Positions 50,201-61,540 of a stretch of DNA of 64,000 nucleotides are shown here, piece by piece. A model generated the notes under the pieces. That model searched no databases, was not told where the DNA came from, and was given only the letters and a program-made list of their open reading frames with translations. This stretch comes from Onthophagus taurus (Eukaryota > Arthropoda > Insecta > Coleoptera > Scarabaeidae). The translations under genes and the position numbers were made by a program. Location of the stretch: assembly GCF_036711975.1 (NCBI RefSeq), contig NC_091967.1:8184001-8248000 (forward strand). The letters are read 5' to 3'. How positions within the stretch are numbered: position 1 is the first letter of the stretch; each line of letters starts with the position of its first letter.

Positions 50201-53200
50201 GTTGCATCAATTATAATCTTCCCCCAACATACTTTTATTATCATTACTAAACAAATAAGCGGTTTAACAGTCCAAAAATAGGAATAAAAATTTTTAATTT
50301 GAGGTTATGTTAGATGTATTTACCGATTTCTTGAGATTTTCTCATAATAAAGGCTAAAAGAACGTCCGGCTATTGCAACTTGACTCATTTTCATGTGTAT
50401 AAACGTAACCCAAGCTTAAATTTACACAGTTTTTGGTAAATTTATTACGATGTTAATGTTTTGTGACATTAGAAGAAGTCAAATAAATTGAGGTTATAAC
50501 TTCTAATTTAGCATTGAAATTTCAAACATACATCTATTTTCATATAAAATTTAAAAAAATAACTTTATCTATATAAATATAACGATTATATGGTTAAAAA
50601 CATCCAAAAATATATTTTTTTAATAAAAAAAAATTAATTCATATTTTGAGGTAATATAGGCAACCCAAATTGCTTTAAAAATAATTTAAATAACAAATTT
50701 TAACATCATTATTAAATTCTCAATTATAATTTAATTTCTTTATCGTGATAATAAATAGTATTACGTCACGAGTTCGATTTTCATCCGGTTTATTAAATGG
50801 GAAGCACGCCTTCGGAACCGGATCGTTTGAGAAATTGAAAAATGCGTTTCGAATCGATCAGAATCTTAATTAAGATCTATTCGTGGAAATTCCAAACATA
50901 TTTTTAAAGTTTTTAATCGTCTTTCTTCAATTGATTGCTTGGAAAATAATATTTTGTAAAGTGACACTTCAAAATTGGCTTTCGCGAAACCAATCGAAAA
51001 TAAGTCTTTTTCGACCGGAAACTATAAGACGAGCTGTAATTAATCTTCGAATGAACCGTGGGGGAACTGTCACTTTTGCGAGGACTCGAAATTCTGTGGA
51101 GTTCGCAAGTTTGGCGTAGGGATATTACAAGAAATAAAGTGGAAAGGAATAATAAAGGAATTCCAACTTCAAACTTTAAGGTTTATCCTATTTGAAAAAG
51201 ATACTCTCAAACTGATATAGATTTTTTACCTGTTCTTCTGCATGACTTGTGATGTACTCCCATTTGTTAACGAGATTTTTTCGCAGGTTTCCAAGCGCTT
51301 CCAATTCGTAATCTTCCAAACCGTGGCGTTGCTTGTTTCTCATCGTTCTCTTCGCTAAATAAATGGCATATTCGACTTGATCGGGTGGTCTATGTTGAAA
51401 CGGCCAATAGTTTGGGGACTGAAATGAAAATAATCTAAGTTGAACCCATCAATCAATTCATGTAGTATTACATAAAATCACTCAACTTAATAAATACGCG
51501 AAATGTTTTGAGTTACAAACACGATTCGCACTCAAAACTTGACGTTAAATCGGAAATCGGTTTAAAGTGTCGGTCCGAAATTGAATGCCAAACGAAATTC
51601 TGTTTTATTGACTACGAATTGTATTCGAGAAATTGAGTTTTCTTCGAAACACTTTATTAAAATGTTGATGTGGCGTGATGCGATTGAAAGTTTAACGATA
51701 TTGATTTAAATAGATTCTGAAAAAAAAATGATTTACCTGAAACCTATATAAAGAACTGTCGTCTTTTACGGCGAGATTCTTGGAATCGTTGACAGGAAAA
51801 AAGTAGCCGTATTGGCAGAGTTGATTTGCCAGATTTAGGGCCTCTGAAACAAGAAAAAAGAAAGAAAAATAATTTTCCGGCCAACACAGACTGATGGGAA
51901 GATATATTTCCAGTTTCGTTTTTCTTTCGATCATTTTCACACCCCTTTTGTAATATTATGATGGATTTCAATACGAAAGAAAAATGAAAGGGAATTTTTA
52001 AGAATTAATGTCTTACATACCGGACTCTTCAATTCCAAGTCGTTCCATTAACCACTCAATCAGGTCATATCCTAAAAAATATATATAAAAAAAATGATTA
52101 AAATCACGTTATTTTTGTAGTAAATAATTTATATTTTGGTCATACAGTTAATTTCGTTTAATTCGGTTTCACAAAAATTAATTCGTTAATACGCGTCGGT
52201 GAGTTTCATAAATTGCAAAATTTAAATACGTCAAAGCAAATTAAACATTTTGAACTGGAATATACAGAGAGATGACAATTTCAAATTCACTGAATAATGT
52301 TGTTAAGTTCATCTATTTGTAAAATGGGAGATTATTTATTAGAACAACGTAGAGTTCGAAACCCATTATTTTAAGTTAAACCTAAATGCTTAAAAGCTTT
52401 TTGAGAAAACACAAAAACGATAGTTAAGTGCCTGGTACAAACAGATTGTAAAAAATAACTCAAAAACTTTGGGTCATGGACGCAGTTGTTGGTGGTCGCG
52501 AGGTAATTGACGAAGTGGAAAAGTTTTTGCAAATTACGTAGTTTGTGGTGATTAACTTGTATTTAAGAAAATCTATTTGAGTTGTTTAACTAATTTATTG
52601 CTTTATTTTAGAAGGATGAAGTTTCAAAGTTTTATTTTACTGAAAAAAAATCTACTAGACCTAGAACTAGAAATATTTGGGTTTAGCCGTGCGTCTGTTA
52701 AGACGGCTAAACCCGAATGTTTCCAGCTCTAGGTGTAGTGTTAGTCTAGTTTTAGTTCAATAATAATATGCAACATAGTAATATCTAGGGCTAACTAGCG
52801 CTACCTAGAACTGTCACTAGAACTAAAACTAGACTTAGAACTAGCAACATTACAAATAAAACTGAAATGAAGTTCAATAAAATGTTTTAATCAAATTGAA
52901 ACAACATATCATACTTTAAAAGTTTTATCATGGTTGTAAAAAAAAATGAATTTGATACAGTCTAGCTGAAAGCTTTACAATATTTAACATTAATATTTAA
53001 GCTTTTTTACTTAAATATTCTTAACATTCTTATACAAACATTTTATAATCAGAATTAAACTGACATATAACTTAACTTTCTTACATTATTTTATAACTCT
53101 AATAATAACATTGTTAATCTCTCATTATTAGTTTGTTTTACAACCACATAACGTTGTGTTGACCATAATCGTAATCATAATGTCTCCCATTCAATGCATA

Positions 53201-56200
53201 AAGCACACCACTTATAATAGTTTATAAATTTTTGGGTTAATTATAACAGTTGATGGCTATCATGATAATGAATTTCTTAGATACTACTTGGCTGAAGTAG
53301 TGAAAAAAAAGTTAATTTAAAATATTATTCAAGTTTCACGTTTCCTTTCCGACCTAGAATAAATATACTCTCCACACAAAGATGTCGTTTTTGAATTGGA
53401 TGAGATTCCAGGTTTCATATTTCATAACCTTTTGTATTCCTTTTTTTCGAGCATTCCGTTGAAAAGCAAGCTTTTACTTGAAGTAATCTTGAAGAAGACC
53501 TCCGGTATCTAGTTTATCTAGAATATCGTGAAAGGTAAAATGATTTTGTATAAAAAAAAAGATTTTAAATTAACCAGAAAAATGTAAATGGATTTGTTGG
53601 CAACGAATTTATCTCCCACTAAAATTTTCATTAAAAATATATCAAAAAAAAAATTTTTAGCCATTATTTATAAATGCGCAACCAAAATGGATTCGATGGA
53701 AAGCAAATTTTGAGTTTTAGTAAGGACGAAGAACATAAAGAGAGCACAAAGGGGGATCAATAATGATGTTGCAGTGACAAAGAGGAAGTTCCTTTCGGAA
53801 AGATTGAACTTGCACCGAGCTCCTATTTTCAGGTTCACATGGATGGAAATTTTATACTGATTTTTTTTTTCAGGTTATAAATTCCAGTTCAATAAATTTA
53901 ATATATTGTATTGTCGTATTTTTTCTGGGTCATTATGAAAAATTGACACAATTTTAATTTTATATTGTAATAAATGAAATATTAAATTTTCGTTTTTTAA
54001 AATGATTTATGATAAAAAATTTAAACGTTACCCATAAATGCGGAGGGTATTGATGTTAAAAAAAGCTTCTGACTTCGTACTGGTACACCATTCTCTGGAT
54101 CCTGCATCTCTTGCACCAGCCCCTCCATCTAAAATAAAAACAAAAAGGTATTAATATAATTATTATATAAATTTTTATAAATTAGTGCTATCACACTTTA
54201 TTGTTACTCTTAACTACTTAACTACAAAATGCATAACTCTTACTTTGGAATTAAACTTTGTGATCAAAACTTTTGGTCAAGAGGAGAATCTTTCACATTA
54301 CTGATTACAATTCAAAAATAAGAAAACAATAAAGTATATTTGTCTTTCGCCTGCCATTTCTCCAGTAAGCCCCTAAATCAGAAAAAGTTTTCAATAATGT
54401 TTCTCAATATGTCAACAGATGCTGTTAGTGATATGTCTGTGTCAGAGGAAAAAACTGATGGGATTTTCAAATACACAGAAAATTTAGAACCTAAGTTGTC
54501 TACTCAAGCCCAATTGAAAGATTTGAGCCTAGGAAAACTTTTGGCAGCAGGAACTAATCATATTCTATATTCTAACATAAATATGCTTCAGTATATTACT
54601 CAGACATTGCTGATTTGAATTTGGAATTGGATATAAAAAGGATGAATAGAGGCTGTTTATAGATTCATCAAGCTTGTTTAATGCCAGTGCTGGAATTCCA
54701 CTGGAATAATGTGAACCGGTACTGGAATGCACTCATTCCAGTGACTGGATTGTGTGAATCACTGGTCATGTGAATGACACGATCCAGTCCAAGTGGATTG
54801 ACTTGTTGAATTACAACTAGATTGGAATAATGTGAACATAAAGAATCATGTGGGCATAAAGGCTATTACTCATTCTGTACATATTGTGCTGATCGTTGGC
54901 AGATATGTGATGATTTGAAAGTATCAGGTTAGCTTCTTGGATTGTAAATTGGCTTTACGAAACACTATATTATATAAATGTCACAGTAGCGTCAAGGACA
55001 TACATTCTGCTCACATAAAATTTTTTCACATAAAATTAGCACCAAGAAAGCTTTAACCAAAAATGAACAATATTTCAAGTATATTTGTGAGAAGTTTCCC
55101 AGAATGTATAGTCCCAAAAATTAGTAGCTAACAAACAGAGACTCATGATGATGAAGATAACGATTTTATGTAAGTGCAGATGCAATAAAAGAAGGGCTGA
55201 AATTGGAAAATTATTAGGTAATCATTTTGTGACGCATGATGATGAACGTGCGATGGAAAATTTCAACGTGAATTGTTGTTGAAAAGAATTGTAACGATTA
55301 ATAATGTTGGGTTTTACTTTTAAATAAAACAGTTTTATTTTAGTTCTAAAACAGTTTAATAATACAATTGCTTTTTACAAATGTTTTCTCATACGAACTA
55401 AACGACTCAGAACGATCTATATTCTATTTTTTAATTCGGAGGAGTAAAATGAAAAGTCACGTTTACACAGTGTAATTTTTCACGATATAACGGATTAATA
55501 CGGGGGCGACTAAACCTAATATTTTCTAGTTCTAGTGTTAGTTCTAGTTTTACACTAGCCGTCTTGAGAGACGTGTCGACATGTCTAGTGTTAGTTCTAG
55601 TGGCAGTGGTAGGTAGCGTTAGTTAGTATAAGATATTACTATGATTTATATTTTTATTGAACTAAAACTAGAACTAATACTAGACCTAGAACTAGAAAGT
55701 TTCGGGTTTAGCAGTGCGTCTGAAGACTAATATCAAGTACTAAGTATATCATATCAAGATGCTAATTAGGCCACTGATAACGATCGAAAATCAACTAGCG
55801 GTTATTTAATTAAACTTTATGGAGCGGTTATACACAACAAAAAAGAAGCAAACATCTGTGGCGTTGACCTCCACTGATGCCGAATATGTAGCTAGAACTG
55901 CGGCTGAAGTGAACCAAATTCCTCTTGAATTTTTGGAAATCCATGATGTTTAATTTCCAGGTATATAATGATGGGGATGGAGTTCCAATAAGGAGTGAAT
56001 TTCGAATTATATCTTCGGAAGGATTCCCAAGAGAGAGTCAAAACCGAAATTAATTAATGGAGGCAAAGCTTCGCATGCAATTCGGATGTAATTAGCGTCG
56101 CTTTGGAACTAACCGAGTTGTGTTCAAGCGGAAGCAAGTCGAACGAAAACGTGGTTCGGTTGTGTATTATTACTGGCACGTTGCTGTTTCGTACCTTTTC

Positions 56201-59200
56201 GGTTTAATTGTGAAAGCGATTATAAAAACCGACCGGATTGTTGAAGTTATTTTTAAACCTTGAGAGTCATAACAGTTTCGATATTTTTTTTTTCTTTGTG
56301 TGTTAAAAGAAGCAAATATTTAAATAGCTCGAAGGGAAAAAATCTTGATGAGTTTTTTTCTATTTTTCTAAATGTCCCAAAGGCAGTGTTGTGTATGAAG
56401 AAGTAAAGTGGGTATTTATTTCTTGGATAGACGCCAATTTTTTTATTTTAATTTTTTTTTTCGAACTTCACAGATATCTCATGAGGATAATAAGCTGATA
56501 ATTGCGTGGAGGGCAATTTCCCACGACCAATCAATATTCCATTCAAACCGCAACCCTTCCATTTTAACCCCTCCGGTTCTAGTGTTTCAATAACGACGCA
56601 TTTAATATTCCAACCCGGTTGCATCCCACGGGATAAGATTCATAAACATCCAACCCATTTAGAACCATCTGTTCCTCTCCATACATTAAGATCATTATGG
56701 TTAATCAATTAGTTGAATTGGTTATATAATATAAAATAACATTTAGAAGGAAGAAAAGTTATATTTGTTATTTTCGGGAAATAGCTGGAAAATTAACCTA
56801 GAAGAGTACGTGAGGAATATGAACGGAAATGTTCCGTCTGTTTTAATTAAAATTCCCTTGCTAAGCGTGAGGATGCCGAAGAACAAACAGTGACCGTGAT
56901 TTAAGTGCGGTTAGTAAAATTACAGCGAGGAGAAATGTTCTGGAATGAGTTCAAAAACGATGCCCTTTTTATTTGATTTAATTCAACCTTTTAATTAAAA
57001 CATGATTCCAAAAAAATACATGAATAATTCAGGTTATCAAGTAAGATTGGAATTTCACAATTCACAGAGTTGCAGTGATGAAAATCTGGGAAAATCATAA
57101 ATCCCTGGAATTGGGATATTGATTCAATTTTGTCTATTAAACACATTATCATAACACACGAATGACATTCTAGCACATATTTTAAGAAATTACATAAAAG
57201 AACGAAGTGCGTGTTTATAGTTGCTGTGGAAACGTAAGGAGAGATGGAGACCGATCGATGTCTGCACGCAATCTCCAATGCGGAGATGGTATCAAAAATG
57301 AAATGGTTTCTTGGAGCCTAATAAGATTGTTTATAATGGAACGGAATATGTTAAGAAATCATTAATTTATGTCTATCGGGGGAAATTTTATTTTCAACTT
57401 ATTACAACGGATGAAGTTATCAAGTTCTTAGTTGTGGAAGTTCTCACGGAGTTGATACTCTCAGGGAGATAGTTTCAGAAATTAAAAGTTTTGGTCGTCT
57501 AAGACAGCGGGCAATTTAACGGGTGATAAGTTGTTCCTATGTGGATAGTGTTTAATCTTTCAAAATGATTAAGAAATATGTGTTCTAATAAAACGAAAAA
57601 AATATGAAAATTAAGCACTTTTGTCCTAAAGTGTCAGAGGCAATATTGCCTTTACTAACAAATTTCCATAACTTTAATTTCAATTTCAATTTTCAATACG
57701 CAGTCTTTTTCCAAAATATGAATTTGGACATAAAGAGACTTTGATTTTGACGAAGCGAATGATTCTGCCGAACAACACAAAATGGGATATTCACTAAAAA
57801 GTGGTTTTCACCTACGTGACTTTTACACAAGGGTGTAATGTTCCCAGTTTGCTTGCCGTTTTCGAACTATCTGGTTCTCATCAGCACGACGAAGAAGTTG
57901 TGGATAGAAAGTTTTGCGGAACGATGTTGCTCAATTCGTAACTCCACAACACTCAAATCTCTGACTTTCAACTTCAATTCTTTATCTTTTTTTTTTTTCA
58001 AATAAGCCTTTACTACTTCTACTCTCTTCAGTACTTTCATGCAATTTTACCGTCATTGTAGCATTTTTATAGATGTTGTAAATAAGTTTGGTGTACCGAT
58101 AATCGACTCCGCATTCTTGAAGTGCTTGTAAAACTGGCATCAACTCAATTTAAATTAAACTTTATAAATACCTCTAAATACCCATCTTGGGTAAATACCC
58201 CCGTGTATATATCCAGGAAATTTACTCAAATATCAGGTCCAACAAATATTCCTTCTTTGACTTTTGGGTATAATAATTTGGGAAACAAGTTGATTAAAGT
58301 ACTGAATAACTAGACTTTCACGATTGAGCGAAGAGATGGCACAAGTATGTTAGTTCACTCTGCATGATTAAATGGTTTCCTTCCATAACGAAATCACTAC
58401 TGTTACTAGTTAACGGAGATGTAGTCGTTTTGCTGGGCATTTTCACTTATACATGGACAAACTGGCAATGGGATACTATTCGTATGTGGAACTGGCTTGG
58501 ACACTGATGATTAATCATGATATTTGTATTGTGCTAGTTTACTTGCATTAATACCGACGAGGTTTATCAAGCAAAAGTGGCAATCATCTACATGATTTTT
58601 TGGTTACTTCCATAGCATTGGCAATGAAAATGAAAAGTACACTATTTCACCAAGAAACCATTTGTACAGCTTTGTGAAACTCCGGCGCCCACGTGTTTCT
58701 CAAAATCTAGAACCAGTATTGATAAACGGATTGAAGATTCGGATTCAGCATATCAAATGACGTTGGAATCGTTTTCATCTGGTCGGAATCCTCACATGCT
58801 TGCGATTACAAATTTTACATCACTATTAAAAATTTTGCAATTTTGCAATTGTTGAGAACAGCTTTTCCAGTTTTTTTCTGTCATTTTGGAGTTGATGTTG
58901 TTTTTTTTTCTTCAACCTTCATTTTGGTATTTCTTAGACCTTTTCAAAACTCGCAAACTTTTACACTTAAATCCATGCCGTCAATAACCATCAAAAAATG
59001 CAGATGACTAACGTTGACTCTGATTACGCAATAAGCGCATTGATTAAGCTTTGCCGTTGGAGGTTGGTTTTTGCGTATCTTGTTAGTGGGCAATTATTTA
59101 TTCTTACAAAAAATATTACCAAACGAAAGTTCGATAATCTTTTATATTTACCGAAAATTATAAGTTGGCAATTCACAATTCATTTTGAAAATCCGAGCCA

Positions 59201-60674
59201 GTTAAGAGCGTGAATAATGTTCCATTAGAGTCTACCCCATAAATTTAACAAGCGCCGTTACCAAAGCCCTTTCCTCGAGGGAACCTCCATAGAAATTTGG
59301 ATCTCCATTTTATTTCACCACTAACACTTTGGCAACTATCCCATTTGGTCCGTTTACTTATTACCCACCCATCGTTACCAACAACCCATTAACTATTAGA
59401 TTGCATTAATCAATACACAAAATTCAAAGTATTCTTTGTATTTTTCGTTTGGAGCGAAAAGTTATAGCCAATCATCGTCACCGATGACATCCGCTAACGG
59501 TCGTAGAAAGCTAATTTGTGCCTTGCAATGTTCGTCAGGATTAATTTAAGCTCGTGTGCCGGCTTGGAACGACTAATTTACCGCGAGTTTCAGGGCCGAG
59601 TGCAACTTGCTATGAAGCTCGGATTAGTTTCGGTGCCAGCAAAAAAAATGAATCTCAATTCATGAATATGAACTCGTCCGCGTGTACGATTCATAAGTCT
59701 GTTTTACAATTCAAAACGTGTTTAGCAAGTGATTAAAGTTTGATTAATACGATAAATGTAATTTTAAATCGTACATAAAACGTTGTATTTCAGAGATTGT
59801 TAATACTGGTGTGGTGTGTCTACCGCAAATCCACGTGATAAATCCTTATGGAAATTTCAAATTAGGTCACAAAGCATCCAACAACAACATACGAGTTGTT
59901 ATATAGCTCCAAATTCGCATAAATTTAAAACGTATTAACCGGAACGTAATTTAGGTTTATTACGTTTCACAAATTCTTGTTAAACATGACAATAAATTCC
60001 GAAATTGAATATAAATTAGAATCAAATTTTTAACATTTCCTCTAAATTGTATTATATTAAAATGTATTGAAACCACCTTAGTTTACTATGTACATACGGG
60101 TGAGTGACTACTTTTCACAACAGCTCTTAATTAACTTCGACAAATTTACACCTCAAAGTCAACTGGGAGAAGGTGAGTTGAAAACCTGGGTAGTGATTGG
60201 ATTCACTTTGAAAGGGCGACAAGGATTAAAGTGTATAAATATTTATGAGCGTGATTGTAGTGGAAATAAAAAATCGGGGAGAATTTACCACAATTCCTTT
60301 CGAAATACTCTATATATCCAACCTAAATAGTGCTTTTAATATAATTTTGGCATCTTTCCCGAGGAAAATCGAATCTCAATTCAATATTTATTTGTTTACG
60401 CAGTTTACTTCCTTTCTCTTTGAATGTAACGAAATGATGAAAAACCGAACGATTCATTTTCGTTTCTGAAACGACGCGTTACGTCATCGTGGGTGTTTAT
60501 GAGCTTGGGTTGTCGAAAGTAAAATTATCTTTTGAAGTATTCACTTCAAAGGAAAACATAACATAATTTTTTGTATTTAAATTGTACCTTAATTATTAAT
60601 TTTTATTATAAGTTTCAAATTCTTACCTTATCAAAGGCGCTCGGCCTTAACGACCGATCCCCAACCGGATCCAT
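41259..60674 (-). CDS. R7-family regulator of G-protein signalling (RGS7-like) with a long tail carrying two DVCPWE motifs
   Basis: Exons right to left: 60793-60627 (ATG 60674), 54128-54032, 52071-52021, 51843-51737, 51418-51230, 49310-49125, 48071-47896, 45727-45524, 45442-45221, 45166-44930, optional 44530-44480, 42556-41636 and 41319-41259. All junctions keep phase, giving 832 aa (849 with the cassette). R7 RGS proteins pair with G-beta-5 and speed GTP hydrolysis on Gi/o alpha subunits at membranes. Domains: DEP (VRSQKLFLTSIPSAFMGYDL, ...DDSSLYRFQ), DHEX (PNYWPFQHRPP, QERAYWRSHRPPPG), GGL (RTRIKVSQALESMVQH, EYDP, PSNPWVSED) and RGS (RWGLSMEELVRDP, YSHENIRFW, FLAPGAPCEINID, DCYPRFIRS). After the RGS domain come KKRxGSDRSLSG and a ~280-residue Ser/Asp/Asn-rich tail with DVCPWE at residues 542-547 and 806-811, ending VKTYATLGYL. 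The final exon is inferred because the in-frame stop at 41632 overlaps a strong donor (GA|GTAAGT). Confidence 0.93.
42557..44479. other. RGS7-like intron with a hAT-like terminus
   Basis: AT-rich intron of the minus-strand RGS gene. Apart from the hAT-like end at 43153 nothing was identified with confidence. The open frame at 43217-43492 on the plus strand is not recognised. Confidence 0.3.
43153..43205. mobile_element. hAT-like transposon terminus
   Basis: CAGGGTTTCCCAACCTTTTT, then TCGTGGAGCTTTCCCGGA and CCCCGC. This strongly resembles the CAGGGGTTCCCAAACTTTTT...CCCC ends of hAT elements. The matching opposite end was not found by eye. Confidence 0.4.
44480..44530 (-). other. 51-nt in-frame optional exon of the RGS7-like gene
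   Basis: On the minus strand TTTCAG|GGGCGACC opens and AAAGCCC|GTAAGTT closes a 51-nt segment. It enters and leaves in the same phase as its neighbours and would add GDLACHSKAPLTHLQSP just after the NLSDIPYR segment. Because length is a multiple of three, both inclusion and skipping keep the frame. Confidence 0.6.
46436..46600 (+). mobile_element. LINE reverse-transcriptase fragment (RT finger/palm start)
   Basis: The broken reading TGNISNEWLIFEFILLRKK, stop, then ISLMSHIFKEF matches the LINE RT pattern (P-x-x-W-x-x-x-x-x-x-L-x-K-K ... D-Y-R-x-I-S-L-M-S-H). Two in-frame stops show it is dead. It lies in the RGS7-like intron, antisense to the gene. Confidence 0.55.
46645..46878. repeat. Degenerate minisatellite
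   Basis: Repeats of ACGCTATAATTGGGGTTTCA with interspersed ACCGACCTATCCTAACATTC; at least six TATAATTGGG-like units of varying spacing (about 30-60 bp) are visible. It abuts the transposase remnant that ends at 46875 and may be part of that element's end. Confidence 0.7.
46875..47072 (-). mobile_element. DDE transposase fragment (Tc1/mariner-like)
   Basis: A 65-codon minus-strand frame contains FLKYIHFTDEATFMLHG and NSHNTHYWGDDYPH. This is the segment around the first catalytic Asp (FTDEATF) and the downstream H-N-x-x-Y-W block typical of mariner-type insect transposases. The rest of the catalytic domain is missing; the frame stops after YPHV. It is intronic and sense relative to the RGS gene. 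Confidence 0.6.
47295..47527. mobile_element. MITE with TA-flanked CAGGTGAC/CAGGGTGA ends
   Basis: The left arm is CAGGTGACTTTTTTTCCATG followed by TTTAGTAT; the right arm inverted is CAGGGTGAGTTTTTTCCATG followed by TTTAGCAT. The 233-bp element is non-coding and flanked by TATA on both sides. It is located only ~220 bp from the mariner-like transposase remnant. Confidence 0.8.
48145..48195 (-). other. Possible alternative first exon of the RGS7-like gene (GGL+RGS isoform)
   Basis: ATG at 48195 (AATAATGGGG) encodes MGKINRFFQNNRKKKKE and ends at donor GAG|GTAAAT in phase with the GGL exon (48071-47896). No clear acceptor precedes it, so it looks like a first exon. A transcript from here would lack DEP and DHEX. 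The run of lysines and arginines is strongly basic. It could also be an internal cassette because its phase fits. Confidence 0.45.
48460..48900 (+). mobile_element. LINE fragments (RT start and 3' tail joined by deletion)
   Basis: The reading NHKAPGIDGIPSELLRHG (48556-48609) is the classic LINE RT motif. About 200 bp later a TLGIRNW...-type tail appears, as at 3539-3652. Compared with that copy it has lost one base and turned a TGG into TGA. The middle of ORF2 is missing. Confidence 0.65.
49666..49743 (-). other. Possible alternative first exon of the RGS7-like gene (DEP-less isoform)
   Basis: ATG at 49743 (AGGATGGTG) starts 26 codons, MVKLIEKIFKKRQK then basic residues, ending at a strong donor CAA|GTAAGT in phase 0. 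The next exon (49310) starts in phase 0 with AKAAKMLKKGEK. The resulting isoform would begin inside the DHEX region without DEP. Confidence 0.45.
49744..51229. other. RGS7-like intron
   Basis: No exon was recognised. Several GAGGTTATGTT-type motifs (50134, 50302, 50492) and a GGCAACCCAAATTGC motif (50652) recur from elsewhere. 50760-51120 is locally less AT-rich and might be regulatory. Confidence 0.3.
52651..52846. mobile_element. CTAG-rich inverted-repeat element
   Basis: CTAGACCTAGAACTAG and GGGTTTAGCCGTGCGTCT are followed at once by an inverted ACGGCTAAACCCGAATG. A TAGTGTTAGTCTAG arm comes next, and ~60 bp later the complement CACTAGAACTAAAACTAGAC. No coding frame is present. Hexameric TTCTAG-type units fill both arms. 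Confidence 0.65.
52847..54031. other. RGS7-like intron
   Basis: AT-rich intronic sequence between the second and third exons. Nothing was identified. Confidence 0.3.
54850..55130 (+). mobile_element. Remnant of an insect transposase of the K-G-H-x-G-Y type
   Basis: The reading HKGYYSFCTYCADRW is reminiscent of the G-H-x-G-Y-x-x-C-x-x-C motif seen in a widespread group of insect DDE-type transposon proteins. A KYICEKFPRMYSPK-like reading follows ~120 bp later in another frame, similar to the F-x-x-x-Y-G block of those proteins. Both are broken by stops. The assignment is tentative. Confidence 0.3.
55429..55460. mobile_element. Solo end of the 9655-9991 MITE family
   Basis: ATTCTATTTTTTAATTCGGA followed by GGAGTAAAATGAAA matches the TIR of the element at 9655-9991, including the AAAATGAAA seen inverted at its right side. 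The partner arm was not found nearby. Confidence 0.6.
55508..55721. mobile_element. CTAG-rich inverted-repeat element
   Basis: The left arm has CTAAACCTAATATTTTCTAG and TTCTAGTGTTAGTTCTAG; the right arm has the complements CTAGAACTAATACTAGACC and CTAGAACTAGAAAGTTTCGG followed by GTTTAGC. About 214 bp. Between the arms a second TCTAGTGTTAGTTCTAGTGG copy appears, so arm sequence has been duplicated internally. Confidence 0.7.
55819..55953 (+). mobile_element. Ty1/copia RNase H remnant
   Basis: A 44-codon frame includes KKKQTSVALTSTDAEYVART, the characteristic K-x-Q-x-x-V-A-x-S-S-T-(E/D)-A-E-Y motif near the C-terminus of copia Pol RNase H. A stop follows at the expected distance from no further domain. 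No LTR was seen. Confidence 0.65.
55954..60626. other. First intron of the RGS7-like gene
   Basis: No convincing exon on either strand. Locally GC-richer blocks at about 56000-56250 and 59450-59650 stand out and could be enhancers or old conserved elements. The open frames here are short and not recognised. Confidence 0.3.
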
Positions 60675-61159
60675 AAGTCGGCCGGGTTCGGCTAAGGAGC
60701 AGAGGGGCCGGGCTGCCCTCAACACGCTCCTAGCCGAGCTCCATGGGGCTTTGCCCCCGCCCCATCACTCCTGTAGTCACCCCCACATACGCACTGAAAT
60801 CAAACAAAATAAAAAATCAGGTTCTGATAAATCTATCGTGTTTGAACATGTTTTAAAAATTTTTTAATTGAACCATTTCATCTATTTTTTTAAGTGTTAA
60901 TGTACGAGAACGTAAAACATTAACGATGTCGTTAAATGGGTTTTATGAATCGTTTGATAAAAATGTGACGAGTTGCGAGAAGTGTGTAGTGTTGCTTCGG
61001 GGGTAGTAAAAGTGAAATATAATAGAGTGATAAAAAAATTTAAACGAATAAAATTTATAAAGCTTGTTTCGATATTGTTGCCAAAATTTAGCTGATTTCA
61101 ACGTAAATTTGCTATATAAAACTAATTTCTCTTCTTTACTTTATTCTTCTTCTTCTTTA

Positions 61160-61540
61160 GGTACCGTCTCCGATTCGGAGGTTGGCAATCATAACTTTTG
61201 AGACCATGGATCTGATTAAATATAGTTCGTTGCTGGTGTAGCCAAACCATTTCCAAAGGATCCTCAGCCAAGAGATACGTCTTCTTGATATGAACCTCTT
61301 TCCCAGAATTTTTCCCTGCATAATGATTCGCAAAAGTCAGTACTCTCTATCTTTTTGCATGCGTGTCATCACCTTCACGTTGATCACTTTCTCTACCCAT
61401 GAAATCTTTAACATTCGTCGGTATATCCATGTCTCAATCGCTTTCCACTCCGTAGAACAGTACCGATAGTATCTCATCATTCTCACTCTCAACTCTAGAC
61501 TCAGATTCCGATAACAAAAAAGCTTCTTCATTTCAATAAG
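61160..61540 (-). mobile_element. LINE reverse-transcriptase C-terminal remnant
   Basis: The minus-strand reading KLFCYRNLSLELRVRMMRYY followed by EWKAIETWIYRRMLKISW matches the post-palm region of LINE RTs (NLSLxxRxRxLxxYVxSxLLYGxExW...W-x-Y-R-R-x-L-x-I-x-W). The YGxExW block is damaged. The adjacent sequence to 61190 is probably the 3' end of the same insertion. Confidence 0.65.

Noticed and set aside
54340..54618. 92-codon plus-strand frame in RGS7-like intron
   Set aside because: Resembles no family I know, has no supporting neighbours and sits in transposon debris.
60571..60867. 98-codon plus-strand open frame
   Set aside because: It is the antisense shadow of the GC-rich first RGS7-like exon (60627-60793).
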